DNA from: Neorhizobium sp. JUb45 | GTDB lineage: Bacteria; Pseudomonadota; Alphaproteobacteria; Rhizobiales; Rhizobiaceae | DNA: 64,000 nucleotides | Assembly (NCBI RefSeq): GCF_004343585.1 | Contig: NZ_SLYW01000005.1 | Location: 186,001 to 250,000, forward strand | Reading direction: 5' to 3' | In this document: piece after piece, positions 55,632 to 64,000 of the stretch | Layout: each line of letters begins with the position of its first letter | How positions within the stretch are numbered: the stretch's first letter is position 1 | The notes under the pieces: generated by a model | Databases searched by the model: none | What the model saw: only the letters and a program-made list of their open reading frames with translations | Told to the model about the DNA's origin: nothing | Translations under genes and position numbers: made by a program

Positions 55632-56291
55632 ATGATCGCCCTTCTCCTCCGCGACGTCAAACTTTCCGTCCGCGCCGGTGGCGGGGCACTGATCGGCGTC
55701 CTGTTCTTCATGACGGTGGTCGCCGTGATCCCGTTCGGCGTCGGTCCTGACCTCAACCTGCTGTCGCGCATCGGCCCGGCCATCGTCTGGATCGGCGCGC
55801 TCTTATCGTCGCTGCTTGGCCTAGACCGCATGTTCCAGACCGATCGCGAAGATGGCTCGCTTGACCTTATCCTCATGCAGGAACACCCGCTGGCGCTGAC
55901 CGTGCTCGTCAAATGCCTGGCGCACTGGCTCGGCAACGGCCTGCCGCTGGTGATCGCCTCGCCGCTTCTCGGTCTGTTCATGAACATGGACGAGGTGGCG
56001 ATCGGTGCGACAATGCTGACGCTTCTGGTCGGCACGCCGGCACTCACCTTTATCGGTGCTGTCGGTGCCGCCGTGGCCGTCGCACTGCCGCGTGGTGGCC
56101 TGCTGGTTTCCATTCTGGTCCTGCCGCTGGCCGTCCCCGTTCTGATTTTTGGCGTCAGCGCTTCATATGCCGCCGTGCAGGATCCCGCTCCCTTCATGCC
56201 GCCGTTCCTGATACTGGTGGCGATCACGATGTTTTTTGCCGTTCTTGGCCCGCTGGGTGCGGCACTGGCTTTGAGAAACGCCGGCGATTGA
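55632..56291 (+). CDS. ccmB: Heme exporter permease CcmB
   Basis: 219-residue membrane subunit of the CcmABCD complex with six helices. Typical segments are LLLRDVKLSVRAGGGALIGV at the N-terminus, LDLILMQEHPLALTVLVKCL in the middle, and GALGAALALR-like ending PLGAALALRNAG. GAGG lies ten bases before the ATG at 55632. It follows ccmA across the repeat-bearing gap and precedes ccmC by 43 bp. Confidence 0.95.
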   Translation: MIALLLRDVKLSVRAGGGALIGVLFFMTVVAVIPFGVGPDLNLLSRIGPAIVWIGALLSSLLGLDRMFQTDREDGSLDLILMQEHPLALTVLVKCLAHWLGNGLPLVIASPLLGLFMNMDEVAIGATMLTLLVGTPALTFIGAVGAAVAVALPRGGLLVSILVLPLAVPVLIFGVSASYAAVQDPAPFMPPFLILVAITMFFAVLGPLGAALALRNAGD

Positions 56292-56334
56292 CTAGAAGCA
56301 AAGCCGTGGCCCGCCCCATCAAGTAGAAAGCCCC

Positions 56335-57117
56335 ATGCCTCAAACTGCTGTTTTGACCAAGCTGACAGATCTCGCCAACCCGACGCGGTTTCTGAGCCTT
56401 GCTGCGCGCATCCTGCCATGGATGGCGGGGATCACCGCGATCCTGTTCGCGATCGGCCTTTACCTGAGCTTTGCCGGCGAAGGCGATTACCAGCAGGGCA
56501 TGACGGTGCGCATCATGTATGTGCATGTGCCGGCCGCCTGGCTGTCGATGATGTGTTATTCGGTGATGGCAGCGTCGGCGATCGGCACGCTGGTCTGGCG
56601 TCATCCGCTGGCCGATGTTTCCCATAAGGCGGCCGCCCCGCTCGGTGCGGCCTTCACGCTGATCGCGCTCGCTACCGGTTCGCTGTGGGGCAAGCCGATG
56701 TGGGGCACATGGTGGGTGTGGGATGCACGCCTCACCTCCGTTTTCGTGCTGTTCCTGATGTATCTCGGCCTGATCGCGCTCAACCGCGCCATGGACGATC
56801 CGGGCAAGGCAGCGCGTGTTTCGTCCGTGCTGATCCTCGTCGGTTTCGTCAACATTCCGATCATCAAGTTTTCGGTCGACTGGTGGAACACGCTGCACCA
56901 GCCGGCCAGCGTCATCCGCATGGGCGGCTCAACGATCGACAGCACCTTTCTCTGGCCGTTGCTGATCATGGCCATTGCCTTCACCATGCTGTTTTTCACG
57001 CTACATGTGGCTGCGATGCGCAATGAAATCTGGCGCCGCCGCGTCAGCGCGCAGCGCCGAATGGCGGCTCGCATGGCCGGCCAGAAAACGGACAATACCG
57101 CTGAGAAGGGTGCGTGA
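56335..57117 (+). CDS. ccmC: Heme-handling membrane protein CcmC
   Basis: 260-residue protein with six transmembrane helices that presents heme to CcmE. The tryptophan-rich WWD motif is WGTWWVWDARLTS near residue 122. It is flanked by histidines that bind heme axially, MYVHVPAAWLSM before it and WWNTLHQPASV after it. It is the third gene of the ccm run and is followed one base later by ccmD. Confidence 0.97.
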   Translation: MPQTAVLTKLTDLANPTRFLSLAARILPWMAGITAILFAIGLYLSFAGEGDYQQGMTVRIMYVHVPAAWLSMMCYSVMAASAIGTLVWRHPLADVSHKAAAPLGAAFTLIALATGSLWGKPMWGTWWVWDARLTSVFVLFLMYLGLIALNRAMDDPGKAARVSSVLILVGFVNIPIIKFSVDWWNTLHQPASVIRMGGSTIDSTFLWPLLIMAIAFTMLFFTLHVAAMRNEIWRRRVSAQRRMAARMAGQKTDNTAEKGA

Positions 57118-57118
57118 C

Positions 57119-57292
57119 ATGACCCATACATTCTACATCGCCATGTCATACGGCATCGCCGCCCTGATCAGCCTCTGTCTGATCGCCTGGGTCTGGCTGG
57201 ATGGCCGGGCCCGGAGCAGAGAGCTGGCGGAACTCGAAGCGTCCGGCATTCGCCGCCGCTCGACCCCGAAGCCAGAAGGCGAAAAGGCATGA
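57119..57292 (+). CDS. ccmD: Heme exporter protein CcmD
   Basis: 57-residue single-helix protein that helps release holo-CcmE from the CcmABC complex. One transmembrane segment (YIAMSYGIAALISLCLIAWV) is followed by a charged cytoplasmic tail with RSRELAELEASGIRRRS, the typical CcmD tail. It starts one base after the ccmC stop and overlaps ccmG by four bases (ATGA). Confidence 0.92.
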   Translation: MTHTFYIAMSYGIAALISLCLIAWVWLDGRARSRELAELEASGIRRRSTPKPEGEKA

Positions 57293-57903
57293 CCAACACG
57301 CAACCGACGGAACAGAAACAGCGCGAAGGTGAGCGTCGCGGTTTTGGCCGTTATGCGCTGGCGCTCATCCCACTTGCCGTTTTTGCCGGTTTTGCCGCCA
57401 TTGCCGGTAAGATGCTTTACGATCAGGACGTGAACGGTCGTGACGTCTCGGCAATTCCTTCAGCGCTGATCGGCCAGAAAGCACCAACGCTCGCGATGCC
57501 GGCACTTGACGGCTCAAACCTGCCGGCGCTCAACGCAGATGCCATCAAGGGCAAGCTGACGCTGGTCAACGTGTTTGCATCCTGGTGCGTACCGTGTCGG
57601 CAGGAACATCCGATCCTGAAAAGCCTTGCCGAACAAGGCCAGTTGAACATCGTCGGCATCAACTACAAGGATCGCAACGACAACGCGCTGCGTTTCCTCG
57701 GCGAACTCGGCAATCCCTACAAGGCGATCGGCGTCGATCCGAACGGCAAGGCGGCGATTGACTGGGGGGTTTACGGCATTCCGGAAAGTTATCTGGTCGG
57801 CCCGGACGGCACGATCCTCTACAAGAAGGTCGGTCCCTTCGACAGCCAAAGCCTGACCAATGGCCTGCTGCCGGCCATGGAAAAAGCGCTCTCGAAATCC
57901 TGA
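57289..57903 (+). CDS. ccmG: Thiol:disulfide interchange protein CcmG/DsbE
   Basis: 204-residue periplasmic thioredoxin tethered by an N-terminal helix (YALALIPLAVFAGFAAIAGK). The active site is ASWCVPCRQEHPIL near residue 99, and the family-specific YGIPESYLVGPDG with the cis-proline follows. It keeps apocytochrome cysteines reduced for heme ligation. It closes the local ccmABCDG run; ccmE, ccmF and ccmH are not in this window. Confidence 0.95.
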   Translation: MTNTQPTEQKQREGERRGFGRYALALIPLAVFAGFAAIAGKMLYDQDVNGRDVSAIPSALIGQKAPTLAMPALDGSNLPALNADAIKGKLTLVNVFASWCVPCRQEHPILKSLAEQGQLNIVGINYKDRNDNALRFLGELGNPYKAIGVDPNGKAAIDWGVYGIPESYLVGPDGTILYKKVGPFDSQSLTNGLLPAMEKALSKS

Positions 57904-57924
57904 ACAGCGCAGATGACCGGCGGC

Positions 57925-59112
57925 TCAGGCCGCCGATATGCTGTGAATGCTTGCCGAGCTTTCCGGCCGCTGACGACCTTCGATGACGACACGGTTACGA
58001 CCGGTGTCCTTGGCAGCGTAAAGGCAGGAATCGGCTCGCGAAATCGCCTCATGAACCGAGCGGTCGTTGCGTGAGACGGTGGATACGCCAAAACTTGCCG
58101 TGACCTTGCGACGAATGCCGGTTGTTTCCCAGCGACGGTTGGCAAAGGCGTGGCAGATGACCTCCGCATGCACACCGCCCTCGGTGAGTGACATGCCGGG
58201 CAGGAAGGCAACGAATTCCTCCCCGCCGAACCGGGCAATCAGCGCCCCTTCCGGCAACTGTCGGCGGAACATTTCAACCAGAATGGTGATGACCACATCG
58301 CCGGCCGCATGGCCGTAATCGTCATTGACCCGCTTGAAGTGATCGACATCGCTGCAGATGACCACGCCACGCTCGCTTAATTCACCAAGCTCGGCAATGG
58401 CACGATCGAAACCGCGGCGGTTAAGCGCATTGGTCAGCGGATCGCGATGGGCCGCATCCTGATGACCTCCGATGACATCGAGGACCGTTGCCGCAAGCGC
58501 CGTCAGCGCCATCAGGAAACCGATAATGCTGGCGCCGACCTGCATGAAGAAGGCGTAGTCCGATGCCAGAAAGCGATCGAAGCCCATATAGGACTGGTCG
58601 GCCAGCACGAACGACATGGTAACCAATCGCACCAGGGTCTCGATGAACACGAGGCTGACGATACCGAACAACGCGATATCGATTGGACGGCGCAGATCGC
58701 GAACCACGGCGGCAAGCGGCAGGGCGATGAGAACCAAGCAGAAGACGTCGCTGGACAACAACTCGCCACGCATGCTGTCCGCGATCAGGACGAAGTAACC
58801 GATGGCGACCATCCCGATCGCCCAAAGCGCCATACGTGCTTTACGAAGACGCGGGCGGCGGAAACGCAGGAGAAGCGCGTCACCGAACAGATAGAAGCCG
58901 GTGAAGAAGAAGGCATTCGCCAGAACAGCCTGTCCGCGTGCCGGAAGGAAACCAAGCAGCAAGGGCGTGGCAAAGCCGAGAGCGGCGGCGATATAACCAA
59001 AACCCCAGGCAGGGGCACTGCGGTCGCCCAGGCGCGCCACCCCGAAAAACACCAGACCGAAGGTCAGGAAAATGAAGGGCAGCAGATAGGCGAAATTATC
59101 CTGGGATTCCAT
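57925..59112 (-). CDS. Membrane-anchored GGDEF diguanylate cyclase
   Basis: 395-residue protein. The first 220 residues carry about seven transmembrane helices with no recognised sensor domain. A C-terminal GGDEF domain (residues about 225-380) follows, with SDVDHFKRVNDDYGHAAGD and the catalytic RFGGEEFVAFLPG. The five residues before GGEEF are preceded by PEGA rather than RxxD, so the c-di-GMP inhibitory I-site is absent. It should therefore make c-di-GMP without product inhibition. The stop overlaps a hairpin (57918-57935) shared with ccmG's end. Confidence 0.92.
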   Translation of the reverse strand: MESQDNFAYLLPFIFLTFGLVFFGVARLGDRSAPAWGFGYIAAALGFATPLLLGFLPARGQAVLANAFFFTGFYLFGDALLLRFRRPRLRKARMALWAIGMVAIGYFVLIADSMRGELLSSDVFCLVLIALPLAAVVRDLRRPIDIALFGIVSLVFIETLVRLVTMSFVLADQSYMGFDRFLASDYAFFMQVGASIIGFLMALTALAATVLDVIGGHQDAAHRDPLTNALNRRGFDRAIAELGELSERGVVICSDVDHFKRVNDDYGHAAGDVVITILVEMFRRQLPEGALIARFGGEEFVAFLPGMSLTEGGVHAEVICHAFANRRWETTGIRRKVTASFGVSTVSRNDRSVHEAISRADSCLYAAKDTGRNRVVIEGRQRPESSASIHSISAA

Positions 59113-59222
59113 GTCGTCCTCGCGACGCGGCCTAAGGGGTACATCCCCTCAAGAACTGACATTCCGGTTCTATGACGCGACTGTTAACGAAACCTGATTG
59201 CTTTTACGCAAGTGCACAGGCT

Positions 59223-59810
59223 TTACAGCGCGGATTGCCATTCGCGCACTGCATCCACGGGGGAAACCAGCATCAGCACGTTCAGCGTCAGATTGTCGCG
59301 GATCAGATAACCGGTGAGCAGTTCGAAGAAAATCGCAATCGCCACCGTCATCCAGACAGGCAGGCGTGCCGCAACGAAAAATCCGAGCGCCATGGAGACA
59401 GTGTCCATCGCCGAGTTCAAGATACTGTCGCCGTTATAGCCGAGTGCCATCGTGGCCGAGCGATAGCGGTCGATGATTAAAGGCGAGTTCTCAAGAATTT
59501 CCCAACCGGCTTCGATCAGCACCGCCAGCGAGAAGCGGGCCGACAGCGGTGCGCGACGCAATACCAGCCAGCCAAGCCCGTAAAACAGAAAGCCGTGGAT
59601 GATGTGGGAGGGCGTATACCAGTCGGCGATATGCTGCGAATTGCCGGGCGAATTTACCCCCGGCTCGAAAAGTTTTATGTAACCGCATTCGCAGATCGGG
59701 ATACGGCCCATAAAATACAGGATGCCGATCTGCGCGATGAACAGAACCAGCGCGCCCAGCAGCCAGCGGCGCGATTGAGAATCCGGTTCGAAGGCGCCCG
59801 TCGCCGTCAC
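59223..59810 (-). CDS. DUF2585 family membrane protein
   Basis: 195-residue membrane protein with about four helices. The family segment is [20 protein letters not shown], then [20 protein letters not shown] with conserved histidines, and [20 protein letters not shown]. Function unknown. The start is GTG at 59810, overlapping the yciB stop in a GTGA, so translation is coupled. The pairing with yciB is common in rhizobia. Confidence 0.85.
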   Translation of the reverse strand: MTATGAFEPDSQSRRWLLGALVLFIAQIGILYFMGRIPICECGYIKLFEPGVNSPGNSQHIADWYTPSHIIHGFLFYGLGWLVLRRAPLSARFSLAVLIEAGWEILENSPLIIDRYRSATMALGYNGDSILNSAMDTVSMALGFFVAARLPVWMTVAIAIFFELLTGYLIRDNLTLNVLMLVSPVDAVREWQSAL

Positions 59811-60454
59811 TTGCCGTTATCCGTCGCGGTGTCTTCGATCGTGTGGCGCATGATCAGCGGCATCTGCGAGAGCGTGAAGGCGATGGTAATCGGCATCGTG
59901 CCCCATACCTTGAAGTTGATCCAGAACGCATCGGAAAAATTACGCCAGACGACTTCGTTGATGACGGCGAGGAACAGGAAAAAGATGCCCCAGCGAACCG
60001 TCAGCTTTCGCCAGCCTTCCTCATCCAGCCGGAAGGCGGCGTTGAAGACGTAACCGAGCAGCGACTTGCCGAACAGGAGGCCGCCGAGCAGGACGACACC
60101 AAACAGGGTATTTACGATGGTCGGCTTCATCTTGATGAAGGTTTCATCCTGCAGCCAGATCGACAGGCCGCCGAACACCATGACCACCACGCCCGAAACG
60201 AAGGGCATGACCGGCAGGTGCTTGAAGACGATCTTTGAAACAATCAGCGACGCGACGGTCGCCACCATGAACAGCGCCGTTGCAATCAAAAGCGGCCCGC
60301 CAATGGCGGTCAGCGCCGGAAATTTTTCCGCCAGCCATTCGCCACGAAGATTGCCGAAGAAAAAGACCAGCAAAGGGCCGATTTCCAGCGCCAGCTTGAG
60401 GCCGGGATGCTGTTTCTCTTCCTTGGTCGGCGTGGTGTCGCTTTCGATCTGCAT
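59807..60454 (-). CDS. yciB: Inner membrane-spanning protein YciB (septation protein A)
   Basis: 215-residue membrane protein with five helices, also named IspZ. Typical parts are [20 protein letters not shown] near residue 20, then [20 protein letters not shown] and [20 protein letters not shown]. It influences septation and envelope integrity in several bacteria. The ATG at 60454 is preferred over TTG at 60463. It follows ftsY by 69 bp and overlaps the DUF2585 gene. Confidence 0.93.
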   Translation of the reverse strand: MQIESDTTPTKEEKQHPGLKLALEIGPLLVFFFGNLRGEWLAEKFPALTAIGGPLLIATALFMVATVASLIVSKIVFKHLPVMPFVSGVVVMVFGGLSIWLQDETFIKMKPTIVNTLFGVVLLGGLLFGKSLLGYVFNAAFRLDEEGWRKLTVRWGIFFLFLAVINEVVWRNFSDAFWINFKVWGTMPITIAFTLSQMPLIMRHTIEDTATDNGK

Positions 60455-60523
60455 GGGATCCAACTTCTTGGGCTAAGCGTCAAACGGGTTGTGCTGGCGA
60501 AGCCAAACACGCTTTTCGTGGCA

Positions 60524-62152
60524 TCAATGCGTCAGGCCGGCAATGGCATGGGCGAAATCCTGCGCCTCGAACGGCTCCAGATCATCCACGCCCTCACCCA
60601 CACCGATAAAATAGACCGGCAATTTGTGCTTGGCAGCAATGGCGACCAGAATGCCGCCGCGCGCCGTGCCATCGAGCTTGGTCATGATCAGGCCGCTGAC
60701 GCCGGCGACATTGCGGAAAATTTCCACCTGGTTCATGGCGTTCTGGCCGGTCGTGGCATCAAGCGTCTGCAACACGGTATGCGGTGCATCGGGGTCGAGC
60801 TTGTTCAGAACACGCACGATCTTTTCCAGTTCCGCCATCAGCTCGGCCTTGTTCTGCAGACGGCCGGCAGTATCGATGATCAGCACGTCCGACTTGTTGG
60901 CGCGTGCCTGCTCGAAAGCGTCATAGGCAAGGCCCGCGGCATCCGCGCCAAGCTTGGTGCCGATGAATTCCGAACCGGTACGATCCGCCCAGATTTTAAG
61001 CTGCTCGATGGCTGCCGCGCGAAAAGTGTCGCCGGCGGCGAGCATGACCTTCAGGCCCGAGCCAGAGAGTTTTGCAGCCAGCTTGCCGATCGTGGTGGTC
61101 TTGCCGGTGCCGTTGACGCCGACGACGAGGATGACATGCGGCTTGTGATCGAGATCGAGCTGCAGCGGCTTGGCGACCGGCGCCAGAACCTTGGTGATTT
61201 CCGCCGACATGATGCGTGACACGTCTTCGCCGGTGACATCCTTGCCGTAACGTTCCGACGACAGCGTATCGGCAATACGCATGGCGGTTTCGACACCGAG
61301 ATCGGCCTGGATCAACAGGTCTTCGAGTTCTTCCAACGTCTGTTCATCCAACTTGCGCTTGGTGAACAGGGCAGTGATCTGGCCGGTCAGCTGCGACGAT
61401 GTGCGGGCAAGGCCGGCGCGCAGGCGCTGGAACCACGTAAGGTTTGCCGGGGGGACGACCGCGACCGGTTCGGCTTCCGGCTTGGCAGTGGAGAAACCTT
61501 TGGGCAGGATTGGTGTGGATGGGGCTGCGCTTGGAACGATTGCCACTTCACCGCTGGAATCAGCAGTTGAGGTAATACCCCCCTCTGTCCTGCCGGACAT
61601 CTCCCCCTCAAGGGGGGAGATCGAATCGTGGCTTACGCCCTGCTCTATAACGGACGTCGAAGCCTCAGAGATGGACTTTTGAGCAGGCGAACCATCACCT
61701 TTTACGCCCTCTTCAGATGGGGCCGAAGCCGGCGCATCCGTGATCTCCCCCCTTGAGGGGGAGATGCCCGGCAGGGCAGAGGGGGGTGATTCTGCACTCG
61801 GAACATCGACGGTTTCGGCCGCAGCCTCCGCCTCCAGCAGCGACAACGGCACGACGCCAAGTTCCGAAATTTCCTCGACGCCCGGAAGAATGGCAACAGG
61901 CTCTTCCTCGGCAACCTGAGTCTCGACCGCAGCTTCCTCAAAGACATCACCGGACGGCCCACCCGCCGTTTCCATTTCCACAGCCGCGACCGGGTCAGCG
62001 GCAACAGGCAGATCCTCATCACGCGATTTCGGCTCCAGCTCGGCCTGAACGGCAGCAACGTCGGCCGCCGCGTCCGGGGCCGGATGCGCGACCTGTTCCT
62101 CTGCCGGCTTGTCGCCGAAGGTGAAGACGCGTTTGATGAAGCTCAATGCCAT
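60524..62152 (-). CDS. ftsY: Signal recognition particle receptor FtsY
   Basis: GTPase that docks SRP-ribosome complexes at the membrane. 542 residues. The N-terminal 237 residues form an acidic, low-complexity A domain; the NG domain follows (LTWFQRLRAGLARTSSQLTG onward). G1 is GVNGTGKTTTIGKLA near residue 345, then DTAGRLQNK, and TKLDGTARGG. The A domain contains two in-frame copies of the 45-bp palindromic repeat, at residues about 122-137 and 177-191. They are translated as PPSALPGISPSRGEI and SISPLEGEMSGRTEGG and do not disturb the frame. The gene lies between mtaB and yciB. Confidence 0.97.
   Translation of the reverse strand: MALSFIKRVFTFGDKPAEEQVAHPAPDAAADVAAVQAELEPKSRDEDLPVAADPVAAVEMETAGGPSGDVFEEAAVETQVAEEEPVAILPGVEEISELGVVPLSLLEAEAAAETVDVPSAESPPSALPGISPSRGEITDAPASAPSEEGVKGDGSPAQKSISEASTSVIEQGVSHDSISPLEGEMSGRTEGGITSTADSSGEVAIVPSAAPSTPILPKGFSTAKPEAEPVAVVPPANLTWFQRLRAGLARTSSQLTGQITALFTKRKLDEQTLEELEDLLIQADLGVETAMRIADTLSSERYGKDVTGEDVSRIMSAEITKVLAPVAKPLQLDLDHKPHVILVVGVNGTGKTTTIGKLAAKLSGSGLKVMLAAGDTFRAAAIEQLKIWADRTGSEFIGTKLGADAAGLAYDAFEQARANKSDVLIIDTAGRLQNKAELMAELEKIVRVLNKLDPDAPHTVLQTLDATTGQNAMNQVEIFRNVAGVSGLIMTKLDGTARGGILVAIAAKHKLPVYFIGVGEGVDDLEPFEAQDFAHAIAGLTH
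61578..61622. repeat. 45-bp palindromic repeat, copy 3 (inside ftsY)
   Basis: Same element as copies 1 and 2 but with two substitutions, giving TGTCC-TGCC-GGACA in place of TGCCC-TGCC-GGGCA. The two changes pair with each other, so the hairpin is preserved. It is translated in frame within the acidic domain of FtsY. Confidence 0.85.
61742..61786. repeat. 45-bp palindromic repeat, copy 4 (inside ftsY)
   Basis: Identical to copy 2 in sequence and orientation. It is inverted relative to copy 3 across a 119-bp spacer, repeating the head-to-head arrangement seen between ccmA and ccmB. It too is translated in frame in FtsY, in the opposite sense to copy 3. Confidence 0.85.
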
Positions 62153-62170
62153 ATGTGATATCCGTTCCGG

Positions 62171-63457
62171 TCAGGCCGCCTGCTCGTGACGAGCATCGGC
62201 CACGACGGTCATGTCGAGATGTTTGCCGTTGTGCCCTGTTATCATAACGCGCTTGAAGTCGCGGGGAATAAGGTCAGGGGCTGCAACCAGCGAAAAGTTT
62301 TCCGTATGCGCCAAGCCGTTGTTCTCAACGATGATGGTCTGCTCGGTGCCGACCATGCGATCGAGATGGGCGCGGTGCAGCGCTTCGCCACGGGCGCGCA
62401 GCCGTGCCGCACGATCCTTGACCAGCGCGCGATCCACCTGCGGCATGCGGGCGGCCGGCGTGCCGGGGCGCGGGCTGTAGGGAAAGACATGCAGGAAGGA
62501 GATGCCGGCTTCTTCTGCAAGCGTTGCGGCACCTTCGAACATCTCTTCCGTCTCTGTCGGGAAACCGGCGATCATATCCGCCCCGAAGGCGATATCAGGC
62601 CGCAGGCGGCGGGCCTGTTCGGTAAAGGCCAGCGCCTCGGCGCGGCTGTGGCGGCGTTTCATGCGCTTCAGGATCATGTCGTCCCCATGCTGCAAGGACA
62701 GATGCAGATGCGGCATGAAACGTGGTTCGTCGGCAATCAGATCCCAGAGGTGATTGTCGGCCTCGATACTGTCGATCGACGACAGGCGCAGGCGACGAAT
62801 GTCGGGAACCTGTTTCAGCAGCGTCTTGGCGAGATAACCCAAGGTGGGGGTACCGGGCAGATCGGCGCCGTAGCTGGTGGCATCAACGCCGGTCAGCACG
62901 ATTTCGCGATAACCGCTTTCCGTCAGTTTTCGCGCCTGTTCAACCACCGCGCCCATCGGCACGGAGCGGGAATTGCCGCGTCCATAAGGGATGATGCAGA
63001 AGGTGCAGCGGTGATCGCAGCCGTTCTGTACCTGTATGAAGGCGCGCACATGCCCATCGATATGCCTGATCATCTGCGGCGCTGTCGCCTTGACGCTCAT
63101 GATATCGTTGACGCGCAGCTTTTCTTCCGCCGACACGCCGAAATCCGGCAGGGCGCGATAGGAGGTGCTTTTCAGCTTTTCTTCGTTGCCGAGCACCATG
63201 TCGACTTCGGCCATATCGGCAAAGGTCTGCTTTTCGGTCTGCGCGGCACAGCCGGTGACGATGATGCGGGCATGCGGGTTTTCGCGGCGCACACGGCGGA
63301 TGGTCTGGCGCGCCTGACGCACCGCTTCGCCTGTCACGGCGCAGGTATTGACCAGCACGGCATTGTTGAGCCCAGCCTTTTCGGCTTCGGCCCGCATCAC
63401 TTCCGATTCATAGGTGTTCAGCCGACAGCCGAAGGTGATGACCTCGACGCCGCTCAA
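62171..63457 (-). CDS. mtaB: tRNA t6A37 methylthiotransferase MtaB
   Basis: Radical-SAM methylthiotransferase of the MtaB/YqeV branch, converting t6A37 to ms2t6A37. 428 residues. The N-terminal UPF0004 domain has its three cluster cysteines ([26 protein letters not shown]), and the radical-SAM motif CDHRCTFC lies near residue 147, then a short C-terminal TRAM-like region. The start is TTG at 63457, which overlaps the dapF stop (TTGA), so translation is coupled. TsaD, which makes its t6A substrate, is also encoded in this window. Confidence 0.94.
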   Translation of the reverse strand: MSGVEVITFGCRLNTYESEVMRAEAEKAGLNNAVLVNTCAVTGEAVRQARQTIRRVRRENPHARIIVTGCAAQTEKQTFADMAEVDMVLGNEEKLKSTSYRALPDFGVSAEEKLRVNDIMSVKATAPQMIRHIDGHVRAFIQVQNGCDHRCTFCIIPYGRGNSRSVPMGAVVEQARKLTESGYREIVLTGVDATSYGADLPGTPTLGYLAKTLLKQVPDIRRLRLSSIDSIEADNHLWDLIADEPRFMPHLHLSLQHGDDMILKRMKRRHSRAEALAFTEQARRLRPDIAFGADMIAGFPTETEEMFEGAATLAEEAGISFLHVFPYSPRPGTPAARMPQVDRALVKDRAARLRARGEALHRAHLDRMVGTEQTIIVENNGLAHTENFSLVAAPDLIPRDFKRVMITGHNGKHLDMTVVADARHEQAA

Positions 63458-64000
63458 TTCACCCTCGCTTCGGGTTTTTCATCCCGGACAAAACTGCCGG
63501 TGACCGGATCGACCTTGCCGGACCATTCCCATTCGGCAGGACCGGTCATGACGACGTGATCGTTTTCGCGCCACTCGATGACAAGCGGCTGGCGGCTCGG
63601 TGCCGATGCCACATCGATGGTCACCGTGCGGCCTGTGCGACCGGTGCGGGCAGCGGATACGCCGGCGGCACAGGCGGCGGAACCGCAGGCGAGCGTCAGC
63701 CCGGCACCACGTTCCCAGGTGCGGGTGCGCAAGGAACTGTTGGATGTGACCTGCGCCAGCGTGATATTGGCCTTTTCCGGGAACATCGGATGATTTTCCA
63801 GCATCGGGCCAAAGCGCTCGAGATCGAAGGTCATCGGGTCCTGATCGACCCAGAAGACCGCATGCGGATTGCCCATCGACATGGCCGAGGGCGAATGCAG
63901 CACGGGCGCATCGATCGGGCCGATCTGCAGCTCGATACGGCTGGTGTCGAAAAACTCTTCCTCCAGCGGGATGCGATCCCAGGCGAAAACCGGCTTTCCC
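63454..64000 (-). CDS. dapF: Diaminopimelate epimerase (partial)
   Basis: Converts LL- to meso-diaminopimelate for lysine and peptidoglycan synthesis. Only the C-terminal 181 codons are in the window; the frame is open through base 64000 ([19 protein letters not shown]). The catalytic cysteine of the second half is in [11 protein letters not shown], and [11 protein letters not shown] and TWERGAGLT are family motifs. The N-terminal catalytic cysteine lies outside the window. It overlaps mtaB by four bases. Confidence 0.96.
   Translation of the reverse strand, partial: GKPVFAWDRIPLEEEFFDTSRIELQIGPIDAPVLHSPSAMSMGNPHAVFWVDQDPMTFDLERFGPMLENHPMFPEKANITLAQVTSNSSLRTRTWERGAGLTLACGSAACAAGVSAARTGRTGRTVTIDVASAPSRQPLVIEWRENDHVVMTGPAEWEWSGKVDPVTGSFVRDEKPEARVN

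Noticed and set aside
55396..55635. Small open frames across the ccmA-ccmB gap
   Set aside because: They are products of the repeat pair, which is open in several frames in both directions; no ribosome-binding sequence or conserved protein.
57918..57935. Hairpin CGGCGGC-TCAG-GCCGCCG as terminator between ccmG and the GGDEF gene
   Set aside because: No U-run follows on either strand and it overlaps the end of the GGDEF gene; recorded only as a possible hairpin.

Overview
The window is a gene-dense chromosomal segment of an alphaproteobacterium, most likely family Rhizobiaceae (Rhizobium/Agrobacterium-like). This is inferred from gene order and families: mdh-sucCD-sucAB, sdhCDAB, the heme cluster hemC-hemD-Mic60-like-hemY, an Omp19-type lipoprotein, an IalB family protein, DUF2794 and DUF2585 proteins, and dapF-mtaB-ftsY-yciB. 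No phage, transposase, CRISPR array, rRNA or tRNA gene was found, and coding density is high throughout.

Layout. 1-7192 (minus): TCA cycle block mdh, sucC, sucD, a 203-bp gap, sucA, and sucB cut by the window edge. 7370-10032 (minus): zapE, an Omp19-like lipoprotein and a COG3541-type nucleotidyltransferase. 10049-13479 (minus): succinate dehydrogenase sdhCDAB. 13783-17711: a small secreted orphan, then a minus-strand housekeeping run (methyltransferase, EVE protein, YciI protein, gpsA, tsaD). 17785-23928 (plus): hemC, hemD, a mitofilin-like protein, hemY, a TerB-like protein and a glutamine amidotransferase. 23932-31403: an MFS exporter, YggT and DUF167 genes, ppa, a GNAT enzyme, typA and an M3 oligopeptidase. 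31608-39346: two MarR regulators, each followed by an exporter gene (Bcr-type MFS, FUSC), with argG, a ParDE pair, an SDR and a LysE exporter between them. 39362-51706: rlmN, an IalB protein, an ECF sigma factor, phhB, thpR, the divergent tesA / ybbA-ybbP set, a BI-1 protein with an RNA leader, a PAT-like acetyltransferase, DUF2794, DUF1223 and a TSUP permease. 51793-64000: acnA, ccmABCDG for cytochrome c maturation, a diguanylate cyclase, then dapF (cut by the edge), mtaB, ftsY, yciB and DUF2585.

Functionally the window is a respiratory and central-metabolism core: four TCA enzymes or complexes, the first steps of tetrapyrrole synthesis, heme handling and holocytochrome c assembly. Around it lie tRNA/rRNA modification (tsaD, mtaB, rlmN), membrane insertion (ftsY) and small-molecule efflux.

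The less ordinary content is mostly non-coding or repeat-derived. A 45-bp palindromic repeat occurs four times as two head-to-head inverted pairs, one pair between ccmA and ccmB and one translated in frame inside ftsY, with paired base changes that preserve its hairpin. A leader before the BI-1 gene matches the expected place and form of the ybhL leader RNA. An intergenic element at 49856-49971 can form mutually exclusive long stems. A near-perfect palindrome covers the start codon of a MarR gene. There are two full CtrA-type boxes. No large undescribed multi-gene system is evident.
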